From the NCBI RefSeq assembly GCF_023167465.1, contig NZ_AP025698.1, forward strand, positions 1,408,763 to 1,472,762: DNA of 64,000 bases. The letters run 5' to 3'. The notes beneath the pieces were generated by a model that saw only the letters and a program-made list of their open reading frames with translations, did not search any database and was not told the DNA's origin. Shown piece by piece: positions 53,724-62,791 of the stretch (its first letter is position 1; the number at the start of each line of letters is the position of its first letter). Made by a program: the position numbers and the translations under genes. Origin of the DNA: Methanothermobacter tenebrarum. GTDB lineage: Archaea; Methanobacteriota; Methanobacteria; Methanobacteriales; DSM-23052.

Positions 53724-54559
53724 AAGAAGAAGGCTTAGTCTTTTCCACAGACATACTATTAGCACTAGCCATCCTAATTGTCATAATAGGCGTCTCCAGT
53801 GACCTAATGGATATGAACAGGGAAATAAACCATGAAAACCTTCAAGGGTACTATTTTGAAAGGATAATAAGCGAAACGACAGAAATACTAATAAATACAC
53901 CAGGATCCCCAAGTAACTGGGAGACCCTCCCAGTTACCGATAATGTAATCCCGGGCCTATCCACTAGTAAAAATCCCAAAATTTTATCCTACGATAAAAT
54001 ATGTAAACTAAAAGCCACCCCACAGCTCTTCAACACGATACTCCCATCACAAGTACATGCGAACATAACACTATACCCCAAGAATGAAACAATACCACCC
54101 ATTATGATTAGATGTGAAGATGGAACACCCCATGAGATATTCATAGTGAACAGGACAGTCCAATGTGATTTCTACAAAAAATATGTTATCCTAGAGCTAA
54201 ATTCAAAATCTAATAGCTGCTATAGGCATAGTACATGGAAATGTGGCTGCTTCAAAGCAACATTCGAGGAAACAGAAAGGAATAATTATTACCTTTTGGC
54301 AGATAATCCAGGGATATCATGGATTATAGACACCCCCGAAAACAAGAATGATGAAGAAAATAATTATGAGTCTCCTGTGCTTTTAAATGATAGGATAAGA
54401 AGCCTATTATCCCAAAATTCTACTGGGATAATCTGGATACATGCAAGGGGTGATGGGAATGTTCTAATCATTTCCATCCCCAAAGGATCTTCAGTACCAC
54501 TTCAACCAGCCTATTTCCAAATTCAACCGTGTGATTTTGTTATGGTAGCATGGATATGA
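53720..54559 (+). CDS. Pilin-like or pseudopilin-like exported protein, second of a pair
   Basis: Protein of 279 residues with a short N-terminus (MKEEGLVFSTD), a hydrophobic segment (ILLALAILIVIIGVSSDLM) and an extracellular domain with several cysteines (CRHSTWKCGCF) and NXT/S sites. It is coupled to the preceding gene by ATGA. A small N-terminal helix anchor with a variable ectodomain fits minor pilins or adhesins of a surface filament. No assembly ATPase or prepilin peptidase lies nearby. Confidence 0.6.
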   Translation: MKEEGLVFSTDILLALAILIVIIGVSSDLMDMNREINHENLQGYYFERIISETTEILINTPGSPSNWETLPVTDNVIPGLSTSKNPKILSYDKICKLKATPQLFNTILPSQVHANITLYPKNETIPPIMIRCEDGTPHEIFIVNRTVQCDFYKKYVILELNSKSNSCYRHSTWKCGCFKATFEETERNNYYLLADNPGISWIIDTPENKNDEENNYESPVLLNDRIRSLLSQNSTGIIWIHARGDGNVLIISIPKGSSVPLQPAYFQIQPCDFVMVAWI

Positions 54560-54578
54560 ACTATCCCATCTATATCAG

Positions 54579-54598
54579 ATTGGGCCTCTTGGTCCAAT
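54579..54598 (+). terminator. Hairpin after the pilin-like pair
   Basis: ATTGGGCC and GGTCCAAT around TCTT form an 8-bp stem with one G-U pair, 20 bases after the stop. It is the first of several hairpins in a convergent spacer. Confidence 0.45.
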
Positions 54599-54683
54599 AA
54601 TGAGAGGCAAGAACATGGACAAGATGATTTTTTCATAGTCTAGTGGGAGTGTCCCAGCCCGTCTCAAATATTCGGTTTATCAG

Positions 54684-54721
54684 AGGATAATCCCCCGGGC
54701 TTGTGCCCTCTTGATTATCCT
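54684..54721. ncRNA. Nested double hairpin in the convergent spacer
   Basis: AGGATAATC (54684-54692) pairs perfectly with GATTATCCT (54713-54721), and inside it GGGC-TTGT-GCCC forms a second stem. On either strand this is a compact two-stem structure between two converging genes; it may be a bidirectional terminator or a small RNA. Confidence 0.4.
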
Positions 54722-54789
54722 ACTGGCCCCTTTAGCCCTCATAGGATATGGGGTAAACTGAACACACACTAATAAATCTTTTCTGGGCT

Positions 54790-54802
54790 CTCATCCCATG
54801 AG
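54790..54802 (-). terminator. Small hairpin before the transporter stop side
   Basis: CTCAT-CCC-ATGAG is a 5-bp perfect stem 19 bases past the stop of the leftward MgtE-like gene. It may help end that transcript. Confidence 0.3.
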
Positions 54803-54820
54803 GGTTCCCCGCTGATAAAG

Positions 54821-56146
54821 TTAAACGTTCAAAAATAATATTATCATGAAAACAAGGCAAAGATTCGCCATAGGATCTGTTAAGCTTGTTGAAAGGGGTA
54901 CAACAACGTTATCAGGGTCTAATTCTCTTCGATATGAAAGAGAGTTCAAATAGAAGCCGAAAATCAAAAGGAATGGTGTTAGAAGGTAACCTGCAACTGA
55001 ACTTATCAGGATCATTTTATGGATTGGGATGGTTGGCAAGCCCAAAGCAGCGCTTACAAGATGGGCTAAAACTCCTATCACTGGATAGATTATAATGGAG
55101 AGTATGATAATTATACCAAAATTATGAAGAGCCCCCTTTCTCGGTATCAAAGTTGGGGGTATAATACCTGAATGTAGACCAGAGGATAATCTAGCACCTA
55201 GTATACTTACAAGGTCTCCACTTTCCCCTGAAAATAATGGTACAAGTGCTAGTATACTAGGATTATCTAATATCGTGGATAATCTGCTGTTTAGGATACT
55301 ACCTGCACTTGTTCCAAAAATTGAGCAAAGAAGGAGCACTGGGACACTCTGACTAATTATACCCTTCAAATATTCATCCCCTCTTAACCCTATTAAGAGG
55401 CCCAAGATCCCCATTAAAATGAAAAGAAGAAAAAATGTTGACTCTAGGATCGTGTTTTTTACCAATTCTAAGAATAATATGGCTAGGAAAAGTGAGGGTA
55501 GTGTGAAAAGGTCTCCTGATGCCGCTATCAATGGTGTGGTGATATTGTCAGGATCCCATCCATTTTCATAACTTTTAAGTGCGATCAGAATCGTGGCAGG
55601 TAATAAAAAAATCCCCGAGATTATACCACCCATTACCGATATGATGGTGAAATCAATTATTCCTATGTTTTTAAAATTTGAAATTTCACATAGTATCCAT
55701 GCCATAAGCCCAAGGAATAGGGACATTAAAATAGTTAAGATTATGGTAGCCTCTATGTTCCCATTTAAAATTTTAGATTTTTTAAGTTCTGTTGAAAGGG
55801 TACCTATGTGGAGGTTTGATCCGAGTCGTGAGCCTAAAGCCCCGAAGATGTTACCCCTCATTCCTATCGCACCTGGTATAAGGACTATAAGACCCGGGTA
55901 TGCCTCTAGAAAATGTGTCATCTTACCTAGGACTATGCCTGCTATGAGATCGCCGATGGCGCATATAAGAAGTGCGAATAGACTTTCGCCAAGGACTCGT
56001 TTTATGCTTTTGATAAAAAAATTTACTTTCTTGAAGATTTCGAAGAATTTTATAAAAGCCTTTGAGGAGAGTATTGAAATGTTAACTAGTAGTGTGAGCA
56101 GGTGATCCATTATAGTCTTTATTTTCTCTGTTAATTTTTTCTTCAT
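54821..56146 (-). CDS. MgtE/SLC41-type divalent cation transporter with two MgtE membrane domains
   Basis: Integral membrane protein of 441 residues with about ten helices in two homologous halves. Each half has the cation-site motif: PGAIGMRGNIFGALGSRLGSNLHIG near residue 95 (quoted in part: PGAIGMRGNIFGALGSR) and SGESGDLVSILGARLSSGLH near 300. DPDNITTPL and DPDNVVVPLS are matching loops. There is no N-terminal regulatory CBS domain, unlike bacterial MgtE. The PhoU-RCK protein encoded 30 bases upstream is a likely cytoplasmic regulator. Magnesium is the expected ion. Confidence 0.88.
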   Translation of the reverse strand: MKKKLTEKIKTIMDHLLTLLVNISILSSKAFIKFFEIFKKVNFFIKSIKRVLGESLFALLICAIGDLIAGIVLGKMTHFLEAYPGLIVLIPGAIGMRGNIFGALGSRLGSNLHIGTLSTELKKSKILNGNIEATIILTILMSLFLGLMAWILCEISNFKNIGIIDFTIISVMGGIISGIFLLPATILIALKSYENGWDPDNITTPLIAASGDLFTLPSLFLAILFLELVKNTILESTFFLLFILMGILGLLIGLRGDEYLKGIISQSVPVLLLCSIFGTSAGSILNSRLSTILDNPSILALVPLFSGESGDLVSILGARLSSGLHSGIIPPTLIPRKGALHNFGIIIILSIIIYPVIGVLAHLVSAALGLPTIPIHKMILISSVAGYLLTPFLLIFGFYLNSLSYRRELDPDNVVVPLSTSLTDPMANLCLVFMIILFLNV

Positions 56147-56176
56147 ATAGGATCACCTGCAACTTCCCCTTATACT

Positions 56177-56761
56177 TTAGAGTTCATCAAGTGACATTTC
56201 ATTCTTGGCAAGTTTTCTCAGTAACTCTGCCCCGGCTTCATTGCCCTTGGCGATGAGAATATCATCCTCAGCGAGGACGGTATTCCTGTCAGGTCCATAG
56301 ATCCATGATTCGCCTCTTCTTATAGCAATTATCCTCATACCAGTCCTTGTTCCCAGGAGAATCTCCCCCAGTGACCTTCCAGCGAGCTCTGACCCCTCCT
56401 CTATGGTCACCCTCACGATTATCTCATCAGACTCCTCCATCACCATCTTAAATACTGGGTGGGGTTTTATACCCTTCAAAACTAGTTCTGCAATGTCCTT
56501 GGCGGCGTCTGCTATATTTTCGGTGGCTTGCCCCACTTCTAGTAGGGCTGTGAGTTCTTCCGCGTCTTCAACAGATCTTGCGGCGAGGAGAGACTCTTTC
56601 TTGATCTCATAGTTTAGTCTGTTCACTTTATTCTCCAATTTTTTAACTTCCTCTGCAGCATCTCTACTATTAAATAAAAGCGCCGAGTATGCTAAGTCAA
56701 CCATCAGCTCCGAAAGATTTTTCATTTCAATTAGGATATCTTTAACACTAGCCTTGGACAA
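56177..56761 (-). CDS. PhoU and RCK_C (TrkA-C) domain regulatory protein
   Basis: Protein of 194 residues. The N-terminal half (1-100) is a PhoU-type helical bundle (MVDLAYSALLFNSRDAAEEVKKLE). The C-terminal half (110-190) is an RCK_C domain with EGSELAGRSLGEILLGTRTG and ILIAKGNEAGAELL, which binds ligands in ion-channel regulators. The combination is typical of proteins encoded with archaeal MgtE-like transporters, as here, and suggests gating or sensing. Confidence 0.88.
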   Translation of the reverse strand: MSKASVKDILIEMKNLSELMVDLAYSALLFNSRDAAEEVKKLENKVNRLNYEIKKESLLAARSVEDAEELTALLEVGQATENIADAAKDIAELVLKGIKPHPVFKMVMEESDEIIVRVTIEEGSELAGRSLGEILLGTRTGMRIIAIRRGESWIYGPDRNTVLAEDDILIAKGNEAGAELLRKLAKNEMSLDEL

Positions 56762-56774
56762 TTTTCTCCCCCTC

Positions 56775-57839
56775 TCACATTAATCTAGTCTTATATATGC
56801 AATTTCTCCTCAATTTTAAAAGCTCCTTCTTTTTCTTGTTAAGATCTTCAACCTCCTTGATAATAGCATCCAAACCTTTCTTCACACATTTAATCGTGTC
56901 TTCTTCATGGATCCATTCACACTCTTGACAACTCCAAACACCTTTATCCTTTATCCAGTAACCGCCCGTTGAACCGTCACCACAAGGATAAAATGGACAA
57001 TAACAGAATGTACAATCCTGTCCCATGAAATGACAAGGATAATATTCACATTCAAGATTGGGACCCTCTCGAATCTCTCCGTTGATATACTTTTGATAAT
57101 ATTCGCGCGCAAGTGGGTGGATAAAGTATTTAAGGGCGTATCCTCGTGGTGTTATCATGTAACCCTCCCTAATATAGGTTGTAGGGTTGCCAATTATTAT
57201 AGTGGTTGACATGTCCACCTTCTCAGCATCTAATCTTTGAAGAGTTGTTACCTTGGCTGTTCCACCCCTCAAGACCCCAACTGGCGTATCAGGGGTTAAA
57301 TGTTCCCTAATTACCTTTAAAGCCTCCATAAGTGGCTTTTTCCTCCTTCTGCTTTGGGGGTTATAGAATACTATGATAAACCCTGCTGTCACTGCATTTT
57401 CAACCTTCTTTTTTATCTCGGAAAGGGGTGTTAGAATATCACTCAAACTTATAACAGCAAAATCATGCAAAGGCGCTCCGAATAAGGAGGCCGCATAATT
57501 TGCTGCTGTCACACCAGGTATCACCTCAACTTCGATATTAGAGTATTTATCTATTAAATGAAAGAATACGTTGGCCATTCCAAAAATTCCAGGATCCCCT
57601 GAACTTATCAGCGCAACATTTTTTCCTTCTCTGTGCTTCTTTATCGCGATCTCAGCCCTTCTAATCTCCTCCCGCATCCCCCTCTCAATTACTTCCTTGT
57701 CCTTTATGATATCGCGGATTTTATCAATATACTTCTTATAGCCTATTATAACATCAGCCTCTTGTATAGCTCTAAAAGCTCTGAATGTCATGTCATCTCT
57801 TGTAGGTCCGATGCCAACGATTTTAATCAATTTCTTCAC
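56775..57839 (-). CDS. cbiH: Precorrin-3B C17-methyltransferase fused to a cysteine-rich domain
   Basis: SAM-dependent corrin ring-contraction enzyme of B12 synthesis. Residues 1-240 are the tetrapyrrole methylase fold: VGIGPTRDDMTFRAFRAI, ISSGDPGIFGMANVFF, EVIPGVTAANYAASLFGAPL and FYNPQSRRRKKPL. Residues about 258-335 carry a cysteine-rich domain (CEYYPCHFMGQDCTFCYCPF, then CGDGSTGGYW and CQECEWIH), of the small Cys-rich type seen attached to cobalamin proteins; it probably binds metal. Total 354 residues. It lies one base past the preceding anchored-protein gene. Confidence 0.92.
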   Translation of the reverse strand: MKKLIKIVGIGPTRDDMTFRAFRAIQEADVIIGYKKYIDKIRDIIKDKEVIERGMREEIRRAEIAIKKHREGKNVALISSGDPGIFGMANVFFHLIDKYSNIEVEVIPGVTAANYAASLFGAPLHDFAVISLSDILTPLSEIKKKVENAVTAGFIIVFYNPQSRRRKKPLMEALKVIREHLTPDTPVGVLRGGTAKVTTLQRLDAEKVDMSTTIIIGNPTTYIREGYMITPRGYALKYFIHPLAREYYQKYINGEIREGPNLECEYYPCHFMGQDCTFCYCPFYPCGDGSTGGYWIKDKGVWSCQECEWIHEEDTIKCVKKGLDAIIKEVEDLNKKKKELLKLRRNCIYKTRLM

Positions 57840-57840
57840 C

Positions 57841-58332
57841 CTAATAAACGCGGATAACAGAAAGTATTCTTATTGTCCCCACATCTACTTTGATTTCATG
57901 ATCCTCAACTGTTGCGGCTGCTGTTGCTGTTATCATGAATCTTGCTGTTGGTCTTATGACTATCTGACCCGTGGATTCTGTTATGTTTTCTCTGTAACCG
58001 ATTGCTGTGATGTTAACATTAACGCGCCCATTTTCAAGGTCCTCGAAAGTTGTTGCATTGAGAGTTTCTAATTCAACACCATCTACCTGGGCCCTTTTTT
58101 GGAGTGCTTCAGCCACTTCCATCTTATTGGTAATGTTAACAGTTTCCGCCTTTGGGCCTATTACCTCTTTACCCATTTTTAGATAGGATGACAGTATATC
58201 TAATTGGGTGTCTATTAATTTTTCCACGTCCGGTGGTTGAGAAGTGACTAGGGTGTATGAGCCTATAACTCCTGCTTCGAAGAATATTATGAATAGTATG
58301 ATGAATAAGAAGAATTTAAGTATCCTTGACAT
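57841..58332 (-). CDS. Membrane-anchored protein of unknown function
   Basis: Protein of 163 residues with one N-terminal hydrophobic helix (FFLFIILFIIFFEAGVIGSY) and a small exported domain rich in Val, Thr and Asn, with no cysteine. The start ATG has GGTGA four bases before it. It ends one base before cbiH on the same strand, so the two are likely co-transcribed, but nothing in the sequence links it to corrinoids. No family recognised. Confidence 0.7.
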   Translation of the reverse strand: MSRILKFFLFIILFIIFFEAGVIGSYTLVTSQPPDVEKLIDTQLDILSSYLKMGKEVIGPKAETVNITNKMEVAEALQKRAQVDGVELETLNATTFEDLENGRVNVNITAIGYRENITESTGQIVIRPTARFMITATAAATVEDHEIKVDVGTIRILSVIRVY

Positions 58333-58520
58333 AGAATCACCCTTTAAGTTTTTCCACTTAAACAGTTACTGGGGGCTTCTAAATTTTTCTTTTTTTGATA
58401 TAAAATTATGCTTAAAATCTGGAGTAACTGATTTATCATAGTTTTTATCATATATTGATAGTGATCTATAAGAAAGTTTCGACTACAATCATGATATAAG
58501 ATTTTCAGAGATTGATTACT

Positions 58521-59951
58521 ATGAGCCGAGATATACTTTTGAAACTTGCAGAGGATGGTTTGCTCGTACAACCTGAAGCTTATGAAAAAATGAAATTATT
58601 AGGGGAGGAAACCATCCTTAACCTTATCGAAAATTTAAAAAGCCAAAGAAAAGACGGTGAACTTTTAATCATAACACCAGAGGTTATTGACGCGGATTCT
58701 AGCAAGTCAAAGGCGGATTTAGAAGCTAGAAGATCGAAGAAATTTGATTTTAAGGTGATTATGGATACCAGTATGAAATCCTATACAACCGGTGAAATAA
58801 AGGATATGGGTGACTATTTTAATAGTAGATATAATAAATTGAAGGAAATATTCATGGGAAGAAGTGAATTCAAGGATCCGCTACCTATTTCAAGCGTTTC
58901 CCCACGTCATGATGTTGTAACCATAATTGGGATGATCCGAGAGATTAGAGACACGAAAAATAATCATAAAATAATAGAAATAGAGGATGAAACTGGACAA
59001 ATAAACCTTATAGTCCACCATGAAAACCGTAAATTATTTAAAGAAGCTAACAAGCTCGTCAAGGACGAGGTTATAGGGGTCAAAGGGAGTTTGAAGGGCA
59101 GGTTCATAATACCCTCAGAGATAATCCATCCAAGCCTACCTAGGATAGAGGAAAAGCCCATGGAATTCTCCACAGTTTTCATCTCAGACACCCACATAGG
59201 AAGCTCCACATTCCTAGAAGAATCATTCAAAAAGTTCATAAAATGGTTGAACTGTGAAATTGGAACCAAAGAACATGTTAAAATAGCAGAAGATGTTAAA
59301 TACCTCATCATAGCCGGTGACATCGTTGATGGTATAGGAGTATACCCAAACCAGGAAAAAGAACTCATAATAAAAGACGTGAATGAACAATATGAAGAGG
59401 CTGCAAGACTAATAGGCGAAATAAGAGATGATATAAAGATAATAATAGCCCCAGGCAACCACGACGCCTCCAGGATAGCTGAACCACAACCAGCCATACC
59501 AAAAGAGTATGCAAAACCATTATACCAGATAAAAAACATAGAATTCGTAAGCAATCCATCAATCGTGAGCTTAGACGGTGTCAAAGTACTCATATATCAT
59601 GGTAGAAGCTTTGACGACATGGCAATGACCGTCAACCACTTATCACACGAAAAATCACACCTTATAATGGCCGAACTTTTAGAAAAGAGACACCTAGCCC
59701 CAATCTATGGGGAGAGAACACCACTAGCCTACGAGGTTGAAGACCACCTCGTCATAGATGAAATACCACACATTTTCCATGCAGGACACGTACATATCAA
59801 CGCCTACAAAAAATACAAGGGAATCCACCTCATAAATTCAGGGACATTCCAGTCACAGACAGAATTCCAGAAAATCTACAATATAGTTCCAACCTGCGGC
59901 CAAGTACCAGTATTACATAGGGGAGAGATAAAGGTATTAGAATTCAACTAA
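58521..59951 (+). CDS. polB: DNA polymerase D small subunit (DP1)
   Basis: Small subunit of the euryarchaeal replicative polymerase PolD, with Mre11-like 3'-5' exonuclease. About 476 residues: an N-terminal helical region, an OB fold (about 130-210, VVTIIGMIREIRDTKNNHK), then the phosphodiesterase core with FISDTHIGSSTF, IIAGDIVDGIG, APGNHDASR and HAGHVHINAY, which supply the metal ligands. The ATG at 58521 is used; a TTG three codons upstream is possible. DP2 is not in the window. Confidence 0.95.
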   Translation: MSRDILLKLAEDGLLVQPEAYEKMKLLGEETILNLIENLKSQRKDGELLIITPEVIDADSSKSKADLEARRSKKFDFKVIMDTSMKSYTTGEIKDMGDYFNSRYNKLKEIFMGRSEFKDPLPISSVSPRHDVVTIIGMIREIRDTKNNHKIIEIEDETGQINLIVHHENRKLFKEANKLVKDEVIGVKGSLKGRFIIPSEIIHPSLPRIEEKPMEFSTVFISDTHIGSSTFLEESFKKFIKWLNCEIGTKEHVKIAEDVKYLIIAGDIVDGIGVYPNQEKELIIKDVNEQYEEAARLIGEIRDDIKIIIAPGNHDASRIAEPQPAIPKEYAKPLYQIKNIEFVSNPSIVSLDGVKVLIYHGRSFDDMAMTVNHLSHEKSHLIMAELLEKRHLAPIYGERTPLAYEVEDHLVIDEIPHIFHAGHVHINAYKKYKGIHLINSGTFQSQTEFQKIYNIVPTCGQVPVLHRGEIKVLEFN

Positions 59952-59964
59952 CAGGGGGTATAAT

Positions 59965-60525
59965 GTGGGAGAAAACATAAAAAGCTTGGTTAAAGCAGCC
60001 CATTACGTGTACAGTAGCGGTCTTGTATCAGGGAGCGCAGGTAATATTAGCATGCGTTTAAGTAAGGATAAGATAGCCATAACCCCAAAGGGTGTCCCCC
60101 TTTCCCTTGTAACCGAGGAAAATGTAGCTATTGTCGGGATGGATGGGAGAAGATTATTAGGAGGGGAGCCCTCATCTGAACTATACCTTCACCTTGAAAT
60201 CTACAAGATAAGAGAAGATATAAAAAGTATAGCACATACACATTCACCATATGCAACCGCCTTTGCTTTCTCAGATAAAAGATTGAAAAGAGTAGAAGGT
60301 CTCAATGGAATGAATGACATAGACGAGGTGGCATATTATAAGCCTGGTAGCTTAGAATTGGCCAGAGAATGCGCCAAAAAGATAAAAAAGGGTAAGATTT
60401 TAATCTTGAAAAATCATGGTGTTCTCTGTTGTGGTTCAAATCTCCGAGAAGCAGTTCAACTTGCAGAGTTTATAGAAGAAAGTGCCAAGATACAATTCTT
60501 AGCCCATATACTTAACAAAAGTTAA
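59965..60525 (+). CDS. Class II aldolase family protein, fuculose-1-phosphate aldolase-like
   Basis: Zinc-dependent aldolase/epimerase family, 186 residues. GLVSGSAGNISMR, GEPSSELYLHLEIYK, AHTHSPYATAFAF with two zinc His and LKNHGVLCCG with another are visible; the catalytic Glu is in PSSE. In methanogens a homologue (MJ1418) makes lactaldehyde from fuculose-1-phosphate for the lactyl part of F420; a related role is possible here. The start is GTG at 59965 with GGGGGT upstream, 13 bases after the DP1 gene. Confidence 0.88.
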   Translation: MGENIKSLVKAAHYVYSSGLVSGSAGNISMRLSKDKIAITPKGVPLSLVTEENVAIVGMDGRRLLGGEPSSELYLHLEIYKIREDIKSIAHTHSPYATAFAFSDKRLKRVEGLNGMNDIDEVAYYKPGSLELARECAKKIKKGKILILKNHGVLCCGSNLREAVQLAEFIEESAKIQFLAHILNKS

Positions 60526-60542
60526 ATTAGAGGATATCAGGT

Positions 60543-60791
60543 TCATATTGATTCAAGTTCGCTTAGGATTTCCCATATTAGTGTCCTTGCATGTATGGGG
60601 ATGTTAGGGTCATTACTAATCTCATCAAGTATTGATATAACAGTACTTGCTCGGATAGTTACATCTTCTTCCTCATTCTGTAATATTTCATTCGATTCCT
60701 CCGCGGCCCTTCTAATATTCCTTGGGACGCTAGTATCCTCCATTATAGTCTTTAAGATTTTGGAAACCCTCTCAAAAGTCTTGTTACTCAT
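60543..60791 (-). CDS. UPF0147 family protein
   Basis: Small helical protein of 82 residues, archaeal family UPF0147: VSKILKTIMEDTSVPRNIRR, AAEESNEILQNEEEDVTIRA and DPNIPIHARTLIWEILSELE. The function is unknown. It is transcribed opposite to the aldolase, with 17 bases between the convergent ends. Confidence 0.9.
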   Translation of the reverse strand: MSNKTFERVSKILKTIMEDTSVPRNIRRAAEESNEILQNEEEDVTIRASTVISILDEISNDPNIPIHARTLIWEILSELESI

Positions 60792-60869
60792 TTTAAAAGC
60801 CTCCCTTACTTTTAAAATAAATTCTTAATAATACTTTTTCTTGGTTGGTTTTATTTTATCGCACACTCT

Positions 60870-61865
60870 TTAAAAAACTTTTTCTCGGGATACAGCCACT
60901 GCTATCGCAATCCCATCATAACTTGTTTTTCTTAGGATAAGTCGCGACCCTCTCCCTGCAACATGAAGTGCAGCGGCTTCACAGACACTCCCCACGCCAA
61001 ACTTGTCCTCCACAAAACTAGACTTTGAATGTGTATCCTCCAATCTCAAATCATTCAAATCCACAAACTTTAATGGTTTCTTCAAGATCCTTGAAGCGTT
61101 TATTATACCCTTTTCGCCCTTTTTCATCTCCCCTGTTGCAATGATGTCTAATCTTTCAAGTGGAAGATCCAAGAATGATAAGGCCTTTTTTAGACCTTCT
61201 ATTATCTTTTCTTCGTTGATGCCCTTTTTTGTACCTACACCTGCAACGAGTCTACAAGGTTTTATCTTGATTTCGTCTTTATCTAGGATTGCTTTGATGA
61301 TTTTATCTTCACCTTTCTTTATCATGTAACTTTTCCTGAAAAGCTGGTCATTGAATAGATATTCTAGGTTCTCAGGGGATTCTATTATTATTTTTGCACC
61401 GTCTAATAATGCCCTGTTAAATTTAACTATCTTATCTGTGTTTTTTATTTTCCAATAGTATTTTTTTGCAAGTGCATCTATACCCATGCAACCATGGACG
61501 TCTGTGGATGTGGTAATAACTGGCCTTGCACTTGTTAAATTTGCTATTTCTAATGTTAAATCATTCGCACCCCCAAGATGTCCGGAGATTAAACTTATAA
61601 CATGCTTTCCAGCATCATCCATCACAATAATCGCAGGATCTCGTCTTTTATCTGATAAAAGCCCGCAGATACTCCTTACCATTATACCCATGGCCATTAT
61701 ACCAATAATCGCATCATAATCATCGAATATCCTCCTGAGGGTTTCTTTAACATTTTTATGGAAGATATCAACTTGGAATATTCTTGGATCTTGTGAGAGT
61801 TTCATTTTAAGTTGTTTTGAGATCTTCAACCCGCTTTTGGTCACGGATAACAATGCTATTTTCAA
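60870..61865 (-). CDS. cbiG: Cobalt-precorrin-5A hydrolase CbiG
   Basis: Anaerobic B12 pathway enzyme opening the delta-lactone of cobalt-precorrin-5A. At 331 residues it shows the N-terminal CbiG domain (IGIMAMGIMVRSICGLLSDKRRDP, ISLISGHLGGANDLT) and the C-terminal CbiG-C domain (LVAGVGTKKGINEEKIIEGL, LDIIATGEMKKGEKGI, FGVGSVCEAAAL). It overlaps cbiB by four bases on the same strand, giving a cobalamin operon. Confidence 0.95.
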   Translation of the reverse strand: MKIALLSVTKSGLKISKQLKMKLSQDPRIFQVDIFHKNVKETLRRIFDDYDAIIGIMAMGIMVRSICGLLSDKRRDPAIIVMDDAGKHVISLISGHLGGANDLTLEIANLTSARPVITTSTDVHGCMGIDALAKKYYWKIKNTDKIVKFNRALLDGAKIIIESPENLEYLFNDQLFRKSYMIKKGEDKIIKAILDKDEIKIKPCRLVAGVGTKKGINEEKIIEGLKKALSFLDLPLERLDIIATGEMKKGEKGIINASRILKKPLKFVDLNDLRLEDTHSKSSFVEDKFGVGSVCEAAALHVAGRGSRLILRKTSYDGIAIAVAVSREKVF

Positions 61866-62791
61866 ATTAACACCCCCAGAACTATGATAGGTAATATAAA
61901 CAATAAAATAGTAACATATGATAATTTTAACGCATCAGCAATGGCTGATGTTCTTGGTTCATTGTTTTCATCCCCTATTATGTATACACCAGGTTTTTCC
62001 AATCTTATCTTGAGGGCTCCGGCGGCGGCTGCCATGGGATAACCTGAATTGGGACTGGGAGTTAATCTACCGTCACGTAACATGACTTTTAGGCTTCTCC
62101 TCCAATCCATTCCTAGTATGAAAGCCGCGACTACTATGAGGAACCCTGTTATCCTCGCAGGTATATAATTTAAAAGGTCATCTGTCTTCGCGGGGAACCA
62201 TCCAATAGAACGATTTTGCTCATCTTTATAGCCTACCATAGCATCTAATGTATTAACAACCCTGTATCCCATCGCCCCAGGGAGTCCGAATACTAGGAAG
62301 AATATCATGGGCGAGATTATAGAATCTGTTATGTTTTCTGTTAAACTTTCTATTACCGCGGATGTAAGCTGTCCCCTGTTAAGTTTAGATGTGTCCCTGC
62401 TTACCAGGTTCGAAATATGCAAACGGGCTTTTACAATATCACTCTCAAGTTCATCTTTTGCCTTTATTACTGCTTGGAAGAAAAACCTAATCGAAAATGT
62501 AACAGAAAACAAAAAGGATGATAATATGATCTTTAATAGGCAAGGTAAAAAGTCAATGAATAAAACTGGAATAATAAATATTAAAAGGATAATGAAAGTT
62601 AGTATTATCCCTGAGATTTTCCTTTTTCCAAGCTTGTCCTTCAATTTTTCAGTTATTCTACCCATCCATACCACCGGGTGGAGATAAACCGGTGGCTCGC
62701 CTAATATAACGTCTATCAAAATTCCAATTATGAATATCGCAATGTTATCTAATATTATAAAATCCCCCTCCCTTGGGAAAAATTTTCCCAC
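61862..62791 (-). CDS. cbiB: Cobalamin biosynthesis protein CbiB (adenosylcobinamide-phosphate synthase)
   Basis: Membrane enzyme attaching the aminopropanol arm to adenosylcobyric acid. Typical segments: DVILGEPPVYLHPVVWMGR at the start, LGMDWRRSLKVMLRDGRLTPSPNSGYPMAAAAG, and several membrane helices; total about 298-309 residues. The start is uncertain. The open frame begins with GTG at 62791, but that codon lies upstream of the likely transcript start. A GGGAGGGGG site at 62764-62772 is followed five bases later by an in-frame ATA (62758), with no ATG, GTG or TTG there. Confidence 0.93.
   Translation of the reverse strand: MGKFFPREGDFIILDNIAIFIIGILIDVILGEPPVYLHPVVWMGRITEKLKDKLGKRKISGIILTFIILLIFIIPVLFIDFLPCLLKIILSSFLFSVTFSIRFFFQAVIKAKDELESDIVKARLHISNLVSRDTSKLNRGQLTSAVIESLTENITDSIISPMIFFLVFGLPGAMGYRVVNTLDAMVGYKDEQNRSIGWFPAKTDDLLNYIPARITGFLIVVAAFILGMDWRRSLKVMLRDGRLTPSPNSGYPMAAAAGALKIRLEKPGVYIIGDENNEPRTSAIADALKLSYVTILLFILPIIVLGVLI

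Noticed and set aside
54610..54690. C/D box small RNA in the spacer after the pilin-like pair
   Set aside because: A C-box-like ATGATTT is present but no D box at a suitable distance and no flanking stem.
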